In this document: positions 9,640-17,129 of the stretch, piece by piece | Layout of the letters: each line of letters begins with the position of its first letter | Position numbering within the stretch: the stretch's first letter is position 1 | Source of the DNA: Lysobacterales bacterium | Lineage (GTDB): Bacteria > Pseudomonadota > Gammaproteobacteria > Xanthomonadales > Marinicellaceae | Reading direction: 5' to 3' | DNA length: 64,000 nucleotides | Assembly: GCA_026988115.1 (NCBI GenBank) | Contig: JALSLV010000108.1 | Span: forward strand, 1-64,000 | The notes under the pieces: model-generated | Databases searched by the model: none | The model's input: the letters and a program-made list of their open reading frames with translations, nothing else | Told to the model about the DNA's origin: nothing | Made by a program: the position numbers and the translations under genes

Positions 9640-10396
9640 CTGGTTCTAAATCAGGAAATGGATTGACTATTTCCTGATTTTTTTCACTGTGGTAGGTGGA
9701 AACCAAGGCATTTTTAGATTGTTGGGTTTTGTTTCTTCCTGCTGCGTGAAAAACCGCCGCATGGAAAAACAATAAATCCCCTTTATTTAATTCAACATCA
9801 ACAGATTTTTTAAGCCATTTTTGATTACAGGCTAAATCTTTTCGCAAAAACAAGCGTTCATCCAAACATTCCCTAGGCGTATCCCAGTGATGAGAGCCAG
9901 GAAGCACTTGTAAACAACCATTTTCGACTGTTTCATCTCCTAATGGCAACCACGTGTTTATGAGCTCTTGATTAGCAAAGTTCCAATAACGAATGTCTTT
10001 ATGCCAATGTGTTTCTGAAGAATATTGCGGTTGCTTGGTCATGATGCAATTGTGGTGTGATTGCACCAAATAAAGTTTTTTAGAATCAAACAATGCTTTT
10101 AACACACGGGTTGCTTTATCGTTTATTTGCCACTGAGCAAAAACGTCATCACGAGAGTAAGCCAACAACAAACGCCTGATGGTATCTCCGCCTTTTTCTT
10201 CTTTTGTTTGAGGAGACCCAGGGTAATGCACTTCTTGTTCGAGTTCAAAAGGTTTCACACGCGCCTTTAAGTGTTCAATAACTTTATCTTGTATTTGTGA
10301 GACCTGTTTTGTATCGACAAAATTGCGTTTAACCAAATAACCATTTTCATGGAAAAAGTTAATCTCGTCTTTTGTTATGAGTGTTAATGATTGCAT
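9626..10396 (-). CDS. Phytanoyl-CoA dioxygenase (PhyH) family protein
   Basis: 256 residues of the Fe(II)/2-oxoglutarate-dependent PhyH family. The metal-binding H-x-D is at H132-K-D134 (ETHWHKDIRYW). The core strands carry NTWLPLGDETVENGCLQVLPGSH, and the distal His lies in FHAAVFHAAGRN (H217). The family hydroxylates diverse small molecules, so the substrate cannot be told. It is transcribed towards the lipoprotein gene and overlaps its 3' end. It lies 79 bases downstream of an aminotransferase on the same strand, so a shared amino-acid pathway is possible but not shown. Confidence 0.85.
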   Translation of the reverse strand: MQSLTLITKDEINFFHENGYLVKRNFVDTKQVSQIQDKVIEHLKARVKPFELEQEVHYPGSPQTKEEKGGDTIRRLLLAYSRDDVFAQWQINDKATRVLKALFDSKKLYLVQSHHNCIMTKQPQYSSETHWHKDIRYWNFANQELINTWLPLGDETVENGCLQVLPGSHHWDTPRECLDERLFLRKDLACNQKWLKKSVDVELNKGDLLFFHAAVFHAAGRNKTQQSKNALVSTYHSEKNQEIVNPFPDLEPVKIV

Positions 10397-10475
10397 GGAT
10401 GAATTTTACCTAAATAATCAACAATCGAAAGATTTTAACGCCTTTGAATAAAAGATAAGTTGATAAGCGTCAAAA

Positions 10476-11588
10476 CTATGGGTTGTTTGCATTGATAAAA
10501 TTACTGAATTTATTCGTCCCAAAGCCAATCCGAAAGCCTTTGACTTGAGTGCAAAATAAATTTGATGGAAAAATCAAGAATCCTGTTTCATTTGCCACTA
10601 AGCGAGCCACTGATTCGGTAGAAATTGACTCATCTTTCAACAAAGCAAAAACACAACAACCCACTTTGGGGATGATAACATTCACCTCATGACCCTGCAC
10701 ATGCGTTAACTGACTTAATTGCTTTTTATTTTTTAGAATAATAGCTAAATTGCGTTGGCTCAGTTTGTCTGGGTATTTTAGCACTTCAGCCGCTAAAGCT
10801 TCATCAATTTGCGAATTACACACCGATAAATAACCCTTAACTTCATTCACTTTCTTCAACAATTGAGTGTTGTGACATGCCAACCAACCCACGCGAATCC
10901 CAGGAACTGCATAACCTTTAGAAATCACACCGACACTCATGCCTTTTTCATAACTATCGGCAACTGTCGGCAATTGGTATAGAGTTTTATGTTCAATACC
11001 CCTAAAAACCTCATCGGACAACAACCACACACCGTATTGACGACACAAGCTAATCAATGCATCAAATTCAATCAAAGTTAAAGTCGCACCTGTGGGATTA
11101 TGGGGGAAATTTATCACAAATAATCGGCACCCTGCCTTAAAGTATTTCTCTACTTTATTCAAATCAAGCGACCAGTTATCCTTGCAATCTAGTTCAATTG
11201 TAGAAACTTCACAACCCAAATTAAGTGGAATTTGCAACAAGGGTTGATAAACCGGCGATACAGCCAAAACTTTATCGCCTTTTTGAAGTAAAGCGTTATA
11301 GACACAAAACAAAGCCTCTTGTGCGCCTGCAAAAGTCATGATTTCAAAATAAGCTGTTTGAGAATAGTGAAAATCGGATAGCGTTTGCCGCAAAGCCAAA
11401 GTCCCTTCATCTGGGGCAAAACCCAAATTGACATCGGACAAAATATCGGCAAAACTTCGTCCAATTGTTTGTTCTAATTCACCCTGAGTAAAGGGTTGAG
11501 GATTAGTCCCGTGCATACTGATAAGATTCTGCCCCACAAAAGAAGCCGAAAATCCAGCCATACCGAGTTGTGGAAAGTTGTTATTCAT
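10476..11588 (-). CDS. PLP-dependent aminotransferase, class I/II
   Basis: 370 residues with fold-type I landmarks in order: the cofactor loop FAGAQEALF, the NFPHNPTGA substrate/PLP motif, LLSDEVFRG with the PLP-nitrogen Asp, the Schiff-base Lys in VISKGYAVPG, and a downstream Arg in RVGW. FRIGFG near the end supplies the carboxylate-binding Arg. The N-terminus is shorter than in AspC-type enzymes, resembling enzymes of specialised amino-acid metabolism. Substrate unknown. The start overlaps the upstream membrane-protein gene by 8 bases, indicating translational coupling. With the PhyH gene downstream, the pair could modify an amino acid (inference). Confidence 0.85.
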   Translation of the reverse strand: MNNNFPQLGMAGFSASFVGQNLISMHGTNPQPFTQGELEQTIGRSFADILSDVNLGFAPDEGTLALRQTLSDFHYSQTAYFEIMTFAGAQEALFCVYNALLQKGDKVLAVSPVYQPLLQIPLNLGCEVSTIELDCKDNWSLDLNKVEKYFKAGCRLFVINFPHNPTGATLTLIEFDALISLCRQYGVWLLSDEVFRGIEHKTLYQLPTVADSYEKGMSVGVISKGYAVPGIRVGWLACHNTQLLKKVNEVKGYLSVCNSQIDEALAAEVLKYPDKLSQRNLAIILKNKKQLSQLTHVQGHEVNVIIPKVGCCVFALLKDESISTESVARLVANETGFLIFPSNLFCTQVKGFRIGFGTNKFSNFINANNP

Positions 11589-12039
11589 TTTTTTGATTTG
11601 TTGAGTTATCTTGTAAATTTTGTATTTTCGATACTTTTAAAAAATACAAAAAAATAAATGTAACACTAACCGATATAAGTAAACTATACAAAGATGGCAC
11701 ATTTTTAGATACTACAGCAATTACAAGAACTACTGCTGATGGAAGTAAAATAGAGTTGCCATCATCAATGAAAAATGTTGGACTAATTAATAAGCTTATT
11801 GGGGAAACTTCTATTATTTTCATCAATATTTTGTTTACTATATTTTTCGAATAATATTTTACTACTTTAGTAAAAATGAATGCTAAGACTCCAAAAAAAG
11901 CAAACATATACAAAGAGAAATCTAAAGTAGAACCTCCTGAAGCCCAAACTGTAGGAGTTATAAGAAAACCACAAATGATGACTCCTCGTTCCCACGCTTC
12001 GAGTTGTAATTTATACCTTCTTGTTTTACCTATAGTCAT
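11581..12039 (-). CDS. Small membrane protein of unknown function
   Basis: 152 residues with four hydrophobic segments (about 17-33, 40-58, 75-105 and 110-140) and a charged C-terminus. The first segment starts WERGVIICGFLITPTVWAS. No family recognised. It is upstream of, and overlaps by 8 bases, the aminotransferase gene, so the two are probably one transcript. A stretch of the coding strand near 11984 reads CTCGTTCCCACGCT on the opposite strand, the same core as a palindromic repeat at 40758. This may be chance or a repeat fragment absorbed into the gene. Confidence 0.6.
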   Translation of the reverse strand: MTIGKTRRYKLQLEAWERGVIICGFLITPTVWASGGSTLDFSLYMFAFFGVLAFIFTKVVKYYSKNIVNKILMKIIEVSPISLLISPTFFIDDGNSILLPSAVVLVIAVVSKNVPSLYSLLISVSVTFIFLYFLKVSKIQNLQDNSTNQKNE

Positions 12040-12117
12040 ATTTATTACCTCTTTTACCCGTCATCACACCTAACTCTTGAGTCTAACAATTCTAAATAAA
12101 ACCACGATACTCGATGA

Positions 12118-12147
12118 GATTGCCACGTCGTTCCTCCTCGCAATGAC
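12118..12147. repeat. Half copy of the TCATTGCGAGGAG palindromic repeat
   Basis: Reads as the right half of the 1636-1715 element (TGCCACGTCG then CCTCCTCGCAATGAC). It lies downstream of fah and upstream of the small membrane protein gene. Confidence 0.7.
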
Positions 12148-12167
12148 AGCTCTAAAAACAATTACTT

Positions 12168-13148
12168 TTAGGCTTTAACAATTTTATTATGAATCGTTCC
12201 AAAAATATTATCACCATTTTCAGCTAACATCTTGATTTCGACATCATCGCCAAAACTCATAAATGGTGTGGTGGCTTTGCCATCTTTAATCACTTCTAGT
12301 ACGCGTTTTTCAGCCAAACAAGAAGAACCCAAGGATTCATCTTCATTGGCAATCGTGCCTGAACCAACCATCGCACCTGCTGATAATGGACGAGTTTTGG
12401 CAGCATGGGCGATAAGTTGTGCGAAGTTGAATTGCATATCAACACCAGCATCAGGAAAACCAAACCATTCGCCGTTATAGCGTGTGTGCAAAGGCAAATG
12501 CACTTTAGTGTCTTGCCATGCATCGCCCAACTCATCAGGTGTCACAAAAAATGGAGACAAAGCCGTCGGTGGCTTGGATTGCAAAAAGCCAAACCCTTTT
12601 GCCAATTCAGCGGGAATTAAATTACGCAAAGAAACATCGTTTAAGATACAAACTAGTTTGATGTGCTTTGCCGCCTCTTCTACCGAAACTGCCATCGGCA
12701 CATCATCGACTATCACTGCCACTTCTGACTCAAAATCAATGCCGTATTCCTCGCTGGTAACAACCACATCCGCATGGGCGGCTAAAAAGCTATCGCTGGT
12801 GCCTTGGTACATCAATGGGTCAACCAAAAAGCTTGGTGGCATTTCAGCTCCACGGGCTTTGCGCACACGTTCCACATGAGCAAGATATGCACTGCCATCT
12901 AAAAACTGGTGCGAGCGTGGCATGGGTGCATCAAGCATTGACAAATCCAATTCGAAAGCATCCACGATTTCATCATTGTTCAATTTTTTATAGACTTCAA
13001 CAAGTTGTGGCGACAATTCATTCCAATCATCCAAAGCTTGTTGCATGGTTGTGGCAATTTCATTGACCATTACGGCGTTACGATTATCACGACTAACGAC
13101 AAGTAATTGTCCATCACGTGTTCCGTTATTTAATGTTGCTAATTTCAT
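12168..13148 (-). CDS. Fumarylacetoacetate hydrolase family protein
   Basis: 326 residues. The start MKLATLNNGTRDGQL and the 325-residue size match the short bacterial FAH form found in tyrosine catabolic operons. The metal-binding acids lie in FESEVAVIVDD, with later motifs FGFLQSKPPTALSPF and GAMVGSGTIANEDESLGSSC. It would hydrolyse fumarylacetoacetate to fumarate and acetoacetate, the last step of tyrosine breakdown. It is third in the hppD-hmgA-fah order, separated from hmgA by an inverted-repeat element. No maleylacetoacetate isomerase lies in the operon. The GST at 47581 is not obviously of the zeta class. Confidence 0.9.
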   Translation of the reverse strand: MKLATLNNGTRDGQLLVVSRDNRNAVMVNEIATTMQQALDDWNELSPQLVEVYKKLNNDEIVDAFELDLSMLDAPMPRSHQFLDGSAYLAHVERVRKARGAEMPPSFLVDPLMYQGTSDSFLAAHADVVVTSEEYGIDFESEVAVIVDDVPMAVSVEEAAKHIKLVCILNDVSLRNLIPAELAKGFGFLQSKPPTALSPFFVTPDELGDAWQDTKVHLPLHTRYNGEWFGFPDAGVDMQFNFAQLIAHAAKTRPLSAGAMVGSGTIANEDESLGSSCLAEKRVLEVIKDGKATTPFMSFGDDVEIKMLAENGDNIFGTIHNKIVKA

Positions 13149-13180
13149 TTTTTATCTCTGTATTTTTTTATTTACTCATA

Positions 13181-13257
13181 TCGGGTAGTTGGCTTTAGTC
13201 AACTCATAAAATCGTAGATTTTATAAATAAAAATGTTGACTGAAGCCAACTACCCGA
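13181..13257. repeat. Inverted-repeat element with 23-bp arms
   Basis: Arms 13181-13203 and 13235-13257 are complementary with a single mismatch. The core of the arm reads GGGTAGTTGGCTTTAGTCAA. The 31-bp centre contains a second inverted repeat (ATAAAATC, GTA, GATTTTAT). It lies between hmgA and fah and would form a strong hairpin in the operon mRNA. A single arm recurs at 16461-16481. Confidence 0.85.
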
Positions 13258-13266
13258 ATAAATTTA

Positions 13267-14394
13267 TTACTTTATTTTCCAACTATCAATATATTCTTTC
13301 CACTCAGTTTGTTCCAGCTCTGTAGTGATTTCCAATGGATCACGGGTATCAATCATCACAGCCACTTCATCAGTCATGGCATTATCTTGTTTAAAGGCTT
13401 TTTTCATGGCTCCAGGGTGCGGGCCATGGGTGAAACCTTGTGGGTGATAGGTTATCATACCCGGGTGTATATTGTCGCGTGAAAAGAAACTACCCATGTG
13501 ATAAAACAACACTTCATCGTAATCATCGTTGTTGTGGAAAAAGGGTATCTTTAAGGCTTTTTCTGCCGTTTCAAATAATCGTGGCACAAAAGTACAAATA
13601 ATAAACCGATTGCCAATGAAAGTGGTGTGAGCCGATGGCGGCACATGGTATTTGTGGCTCATTAAAGGTGAAATGTCACGCCAATTCAGTTTAATCGGCA
13701 TTAAATTTCCACGCCAACCCACCGCATCCAGTGGATTGAAAGGGAATATTTGGCAACTCATTTTGTTTCTGTGTTTAATTAAATGCGTCCATGTTTCGTT
13801 ATCATTTTGTTGCGCCTTAAAGGTTTCATTAATCGCTGGCACTTCTATTACTGCTGGATCAACAATTGCATTCGGCCCCAACAAACCTTTATCTGGAAAT
13901 TGATAATGAGCATTAGTGCATTCTATCATCAAAATTTCACACAATTCATCCATTTCTAAACGCCATTTGGTGCAACGTGGCAACATAAAGTAATCGCCTT
14001 CAGATAATTTGATATGCCCATAATCGCAAAACACATCGCACTGACCTGCATGAATAAACAACATCTCATCGCCATCGGCATTGCTAACCAAATGATTCAT
14101 GCTTTCATCTATTTTGAGCATTCTCACCTTAATTGAAGCATTGTGCATGATGATTGGAGATTTGTAGGGGCTGCTTTCAATATCGGTTATTTTATTGGTA
14201 TCAAAAGCCCGTGGTTGAAGCTCGCCCTCAAAATCTATCCAACCAGTTGGCATGTTTTTGTGGTAAAAATGCGCAACTGGTCCAAAAAAACCTTCTTTAC
14301 CCACTTCGCGCTCAAAAGTCCCTTCTGGCAAATCAAAATGGGCTTGTTTGGCAACTACCCCTTCTTTTTTAAATGTTTGTATCCAGTTTTTCAT
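13267..14394 (-). CDS. hmgA: Homogentisate 1,2-dioxygenase
   Basis: 375 residues, a double cupin that opens the ring of homogentisate to maleylacetoacetate. The iron-site region is visible in FFHNNDDYDEV and in the C-terminal THGPHPGA. The motif HPGMITYHPQGFTHGPHPG is typical of the family. It is shorter than the roughly 430-residue form of many proteobacteria and resembles the compact bacterial type. Its ATG overlaps the hppD stop (TAATG), so translation is coupled. Cytoplasmic, tyrosine degradation. Confidence 0.9.
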   Translation of the reverse strand: MKNWIQTFKKEGVVAKQAHFDLPEGTFEREVGKEGFFGPVAHFYHKNMPTGWIDFEGELQPRAFDTNKITDIESSPYKSPIIMHNASIKVRMLKIDESMNHLVSNADGDEMLFIHAGQCDVFCDYGHIKLSEGDYFMLPRCTKWRLEMDELCEILMIECTNAHYQFPDKGLLGPNAIVDPAVIEVPAINETFKAQQNDNETWTHLIKHRNKMSCQIFPFNPLDAVGWRGNLMPIKLNWRDISPLMSHKYHVPPSAHTTFIGNRFIICTFVPRLFETAEKALKIPFFHNNDDYDEVLFYHMGSFFSRDNIHPGMITYHPQGFTHGPHPGAMKKAFKQDNAMTDEVAVMIDTRDPLEITTELEQTEWKEYIDSWKIK

Positions 14395-15428
14395 TATAAA
14401 AACCCCCTTCTTTTTTGATCCAATTCAATCGAGTCAAATAAAGCTTGAAAGTTACCTTCACCAAAACCTTGATTGCCTTTGCGTTGAATGATTTCAAAGA
14501 AAATTGGACCAATGCAATTTTGAGTAAATATCTGCAGCAGTATTTTTTCTCCAGTTTCTTCATCAGCATCAATCAAGATGCTGTTTTCCTGTAATCGCGG
14601 TATATCTTCATCATGTTTTTTAACGCGTTGATCAATAATAGTGTAATAAGTGGCTGGTGTCACAAGAAAATCAACTCCTGCTGCTTTAATGGATTCAATT
14701 GTTTCATAAATATTTTCTGTGTACAAGGCAATATGTTGTATGCCCTCGCCTTTGTATTCATCTATGTATTCATTGATTTGTGATTTTTTATCGGGGGATT
14801 CATTCAAAGGGATTTTTACCGAACCGTTAGGCGAACGCATTGCTTTTGATGTCAATCCTGTCTGCGAACCTTTGATATCAAAGTACCTAATCTGTTCAAA
14901 TTGAAACAAATCCACATAATATTGTCCCCATTTTTCCATATTACCATAATAAACATTATGGGTTAAATGGTCAATAAATGTCAGTCCAACACCACTTGGG
15001 TATTGATTCATACCAACAATATCATCAAAGTCATTATCCAACAATTCTTTGTAATTTTGCTTATCCACCAAATACAAAACTGCTCCACCAATACCCTTGA
15101 CCGCAGGCAAGTTTAAATCGCCTTTAATTTCTTGCGAACCATTTGCTAACGCGTGTTGCAAAGCAGATTTGGCATCATCAAACACAATAGAAAAACCATT
15201 GGCACAAGGTCCATGTTCTGTGGTAAATTTATCCGCAAATCCTTGTTTTTCATTATTTAAAATAAAATCAATGCTGCCTTGCCTAAACAGTGTCATGTCT
15301 TTTGTCTTGTGCTTTTTAATAGCACTAAATCCTAATCGCCTAAATAAAACATCTAAATCCTTAGGGTTTTTTGATGCATATTCAATAAAACCAAATCCAT
15401 TGATTGTATTTGTTTTTTGATTTGTCAT
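14394..15428 (-). CDS. hppD: 4-hydroxyphenylpyruvate dioxygenase
   Basis: Converts 4-hydroxyphenylpyruvate to homogentisate with a non-haem iron. Two vicinal-oxygen-chelate halves are visible, and the metal ligands lie in FIDHLTHNVY (His), GIQHIALYT (His) and GPIFFEIIQRKG (Glu). I choose the ATG at 15428, which has AGG nine bases upstream, over an in-frame TTG at 15437; this gives 344 residues. First gene of hppD-hmgA-fah. Two palindromes in the 260-bp gap to the divergent marR gene are likely its operators. Confidence 0.93.
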   Translation of the reverse strand: MTNQKTNTINGFGFIEYASKNPKDLDVLFRRLGFSAIKKHKTKDMTLFRQGSIDFILNNEKQGFADKFTTEHGPCANGFSIVFDDAKSALQHALANGSQEIKGDLNLPAVKGIGGAVLYLVDKQNYKELLDNDFDDIVGMNQYPSGVGLTFIDHLTHNVYYGNMEKWGQYYVDLFQFEQIRYFDIKGSQTGLTSKAMRSPNGSVKIPLNESPDKKSQINEYIDEYKGEGIQHIALYTENIYETIESIKAAGVDFLVTPATYYTIIDQRVKKHDEDIPRLQENSILIDADEETGEKILLQIFTQNCIGPIFFEIIQRKGNQGFGEGNFQALFDSIELDQKRRGFL

Positions 15429-15472
15429 AATAAACAACCTAAATTATAAATTACGGCTATTTTAAGTATTTT

Positions 15473-15490
15473 TAGTTTCAAATGAAACTA
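15473..15490. promoter_or_regulatory. MarR-type operator palindrome 1
   Basis: TAGTTTCA, two bases, TGAAACTA: a perfect 8-bp inverted repeat, 45 bases upstream of the hppD start. It has the size and symmetry of MarR-family sites. A second copy is centred exactly 30 bp away. Confidence 0.65.
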
Positions 15491-15502
15491 TTTTATAAGA
15501 AT

Positions 15503-15520
15503 TAGTTACAATTGAAACTA
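15503..15520. promoter_or_regulatory. MarR-type operator palindrome 2
   Basis: TAGTTACA, two bases, TGAAACTA: the same palindrome with one mismatch, three helical turns from the first. This would let two dimers bind the same face of the DNA. Confidence 0.62.
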
Positions 15521-15567
15521 TTACCCAAATCCCGATAAAGAAAAGCGAATTAGAGTACAATCAATTG

Positions 15568-15642
15568 GTGCGTATAGCAAATCAATAAAATTCGCAGTCA
15601 CCTTATTGGTGATAAGACATTTTCTTGGTTTGCTAGACGTGC
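15568..15642. repeat. Long imperfect hairpin upstream of marR
   Basis: The stretch 15568-15585 pairs with 15625-15642 over about 18 positions with a few mismatches and wobbles. Nested pairs (AAAAT/ATTTT, GTC/GAC, ACC/GGT) follow towards the apex. It could be a palindromic repeat, or a folded leader read into the marR transcript. Function unknown. Confidence 0.5.
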
Positions 15643-15655
15643 TAATGGGTTGTGC

Positions 15656-15661
15656 TATAAT
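15656..15661 (+). promoter_or_regulatory. -10 box (TATAAT) before marR
   Basis: A consensus -10 hexamer lies 30 bases before the ATG at 15691. No convincing -35 lies at the usual spacing; TTGCTA is 20 bases upstream. The MarR operators lie further upstream, so this promoter may be less tightly controlled than that of hppD. Confidence 0.4.
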
Positions 15662-15690
15662 CGTGTTTTCACTATCTGGATTTGGGTATT

Positions 15691-16131
15691 ATGGAATTAA
15701 ATAAATTTTTACCTTACCAACTTTCTGTGTTGAGCAATAAAATTAGTGCGGGAATCGCCAAGTATTATCGTCAACAATACAACATCTCCGTTTCGCAATG
15801 GCGCGTATTGGCTTTATTATCAGATAAAGGCAATCAAACTGCCAAAGAATTAACCATAAAAAGCCAGATGGATAAGGTCCGAGTTTCGCGAACCATGAAG
15901 TCCTTAGAGGAAAGAAATTTTATTTCTCAACAAGCATGCCAAAAAGACAAAAGAGCTCGCCGATATAAACTGACAAAAGAAGGGGACGCTCTAATAAATG
16001 AAGTCAAACCCAAAGCCATTGCATTTGAAAAACGCTTACTTGAGACATTAAGTACCATTCAAATTGACGAACTGCAAAACTGCCTACAAGCGTTAAACTC
16101 ACAAGTCGACAAAATTACCGAAGAAATCTAA
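15691..16131 (+). CDS. MarR-family transcriptional regulator
   Basis: 146 residues from ATG 15691; an in-frame TTG at 15682 is less likely. Winged-helix core: ISVSQWRVLALLSDKGNQTAKEL, then TIKSQMDKVRVSRTMKSLEERNFI as recognition helix, then the wing QKDKRARRYKLTKEG, flanked by dimerisation helices. MarR proteins are usually repressors released by aromatic acids. Divergence from hppD-hmgA-fah and the paired palindromes between them suggest it controls tyrosine catabolism, perhaps responding to a pathway intermediate (inference). Confidence 0.9.
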   Translation: MELNKFLPYQLSVLSNKISAGIAKYYRQQYNISVSQWRVLALLSDKGNQTAKELTIKSQMDKVRVSRTMKSLEERNFISQQACQKDKRARRYKLTKEGDALINEVKPKAIAFEKRLLETLSTIQIDELQNCLQALNSQVDKITEEI

Positions 16132-16149
16132 TTTTTTCAAAAAATGTAC

Positions 16150-16178
16150 TTGACAAAAATCGCTATAACATAGAAAAT
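16150..16178 (+). promoter_or_regulatory. Promoter of tRNA-Met
   Basis: Consensus -35 TTGACA at 16150-16155. The -10 is weaker, TAGAAA or GAAAAT within 16171-16178. A GC-rich discriminator-like stretch (GCACGCCC) follows, as is common for stable RNA promoters. Confidence 0.5.
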
Positions 16179-16209
16179 GCACGCCCTCAAGGTAACGCAC
16201 AATCAAAAT

Positions 16210-16286
16210 GGTTATGTAGCTCAGCTGGTTAGAGCACGGCATTCATAATGCCGGGGTCGGTGGTTCAAGTCCACCCATAACCACCA
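16210..16286 (+). tRNA. tRNA-Met (CAT), elongator type
   Basis: A 77-nt cloverleaf: acceptor GGTTATG (16210-16216) pairs with CATAACC (16276-16282), followed by A and an encoded CCA. The D arm contains GCTCAGCTGGTTAGAGC. The anticodon stem CGGCA/TGCCG encloses the loop TTCATAA, giving anticodon CAT. The T loop is GTTCAAG. G1-C72 pairing and the absence of three G-C pairs in the anticodon stem argue against initiator tRNA. Similarity to elongator Met (GGGGTC variable region) favours Met over the lysidine-modified tRNA-Ile2, which cannot be fully excluded. Confidence 0.95.
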
Positions 16287-16460
16287 TTTTTTAGCCCGTA
16301 TGGGCTCATAAATTCCTCTACTCGAAACTAAAAAATACTTATTTATAATTCATAAACTCGCATTTTGTTAGCATTGATTAGAGAAAATTCTAAACCCTTC
16401 TGTACTGAAGAGCTACAGTTAATATAAAAATCGAATTCCGTTATATTTAAATACTCATAA

Positions 16461-16481
16461 GGGTAGTTGGCTTTAGTCAAC
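16461..16481 (+). repeat. Single arm of the 13181 inverted-repeat element
   Basis: All 21 bases match the left arm at 13183-13203, and the preceding ACTCATA also matches. No complementary arm follows. This remnant lies in the 210-bp gap between tRNA-Met and the next gene, where nothing else is evident. Confidence 0.75.
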
Positions 16482-16499
16482 TTTTTTAGATTTTTTCAT

Positions 16500-17123
16500 T
16501 TATTGAAAATACTCATAAACATAGTATATATAGAGTTGTTTAGGTGAAATTGGTTTTCTTGGTGTTGGAGAATCTTCGAGTTCTTGTTTAAAATAACCTT
16601 TTAAAAATAATGGCAATCCATTTTGTTCTTCCTTAACAGATAAAACATATTTTGCATTAATCATCGCACAACTATCTGAAACTGTAAATAATGGCTGGTG
16701 CTGATAATTTATTTTACTTGATAGCATTTTTCCTAATCTAACTTCTGACTCTATAAGTTCACTTTTAAACCTTTGCGGGTTTTCAATATTTTTATGAATA
16801 GAACTAAAATAATGCTCAATTTCTCCAGTTCTTTTGTCTTCCCAGAAAATATCCACTACTTGATTTGATTTATTGTATTTATACCCAACCCCTGTTGAAA
16901 CTCTTGCTTCTCCAGCTCCAACAATATTACCTTTCTTATCAAACTTGTAATAATAATTTGGACAAGGTATCCAACCCTCTGTGCCTTTTTCAGTATCTGA
17001 AATTTGCTCCCGAATTTCTTTTATCTTATGCTTTACAATCATTTCTCTATCGAAAAATTGTAAATTTTGGGGTAAACTAGTAAAGCTAAGAACAAGTAAA
17101 AACAGTATGAGTATTCTTTTCAT
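16500..17123 (-). CDS. Exported protein of unknown function
   Basis: 207 residues with a clear signal peptide (MKRILILFLLVLSFTSLPQ). The mature part is polar, with a Tyr-rich section (CPNYYYKFDKKGNIVGAGEARV) and a C-terminal YIYYVYEYF. Two Cys are present (PCPNYY, SDSCAMI), possibly a disulphide. No family recognised. It lies 6 bases downstream of the metallo-hydrolase gene on the same strand, so it is likely the last gene of a tgt-MBL operon. Confidence 0.65.
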   Translation of the reverse strand: MKRILILFLLVLSFTSLPQNLQFFDREMIVKHKIKEIREQISDTEKGTEGWIPCPNYYYKFDKKGNIVGAGEARVSTGVGYKYNKSNQVVDIFWEDKRTGEIEHYFSSIHKNIENPQRFKSELIESEVRLGKMLSSKINYQHQPLFTVSDSCAMINAKYVLSVKEEQNGLPLFLKGYFKQELEDSPTPRKPISPKQLYIYYVYEYFQ

Positions 17124-17129
17124 TTAACA

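Noticed and set aside
12484-12879. 131-codon plus-strand frame opposite fah
   Set aside because: It overlaps a clear fumarylacetoacetate hydrolase on the other strand and has no protein-like features.
16210-16286. tRNA-Ile2 or initiator tRNA-Met
   Set aside because: G1-C72 pairing and the anticodon stem exclude the initiator. The variable region resembles elongator Met more than Ile2, although lysidine modification cannot be seen in DNA.
16293-16306. Terminator of tRNA-Met (AGCCCGTATGGGCT)
   Set aside because: The short hairpin is preceded, not followed, by a T tract, so it does not fit a plus-strand intrinsic terminator.
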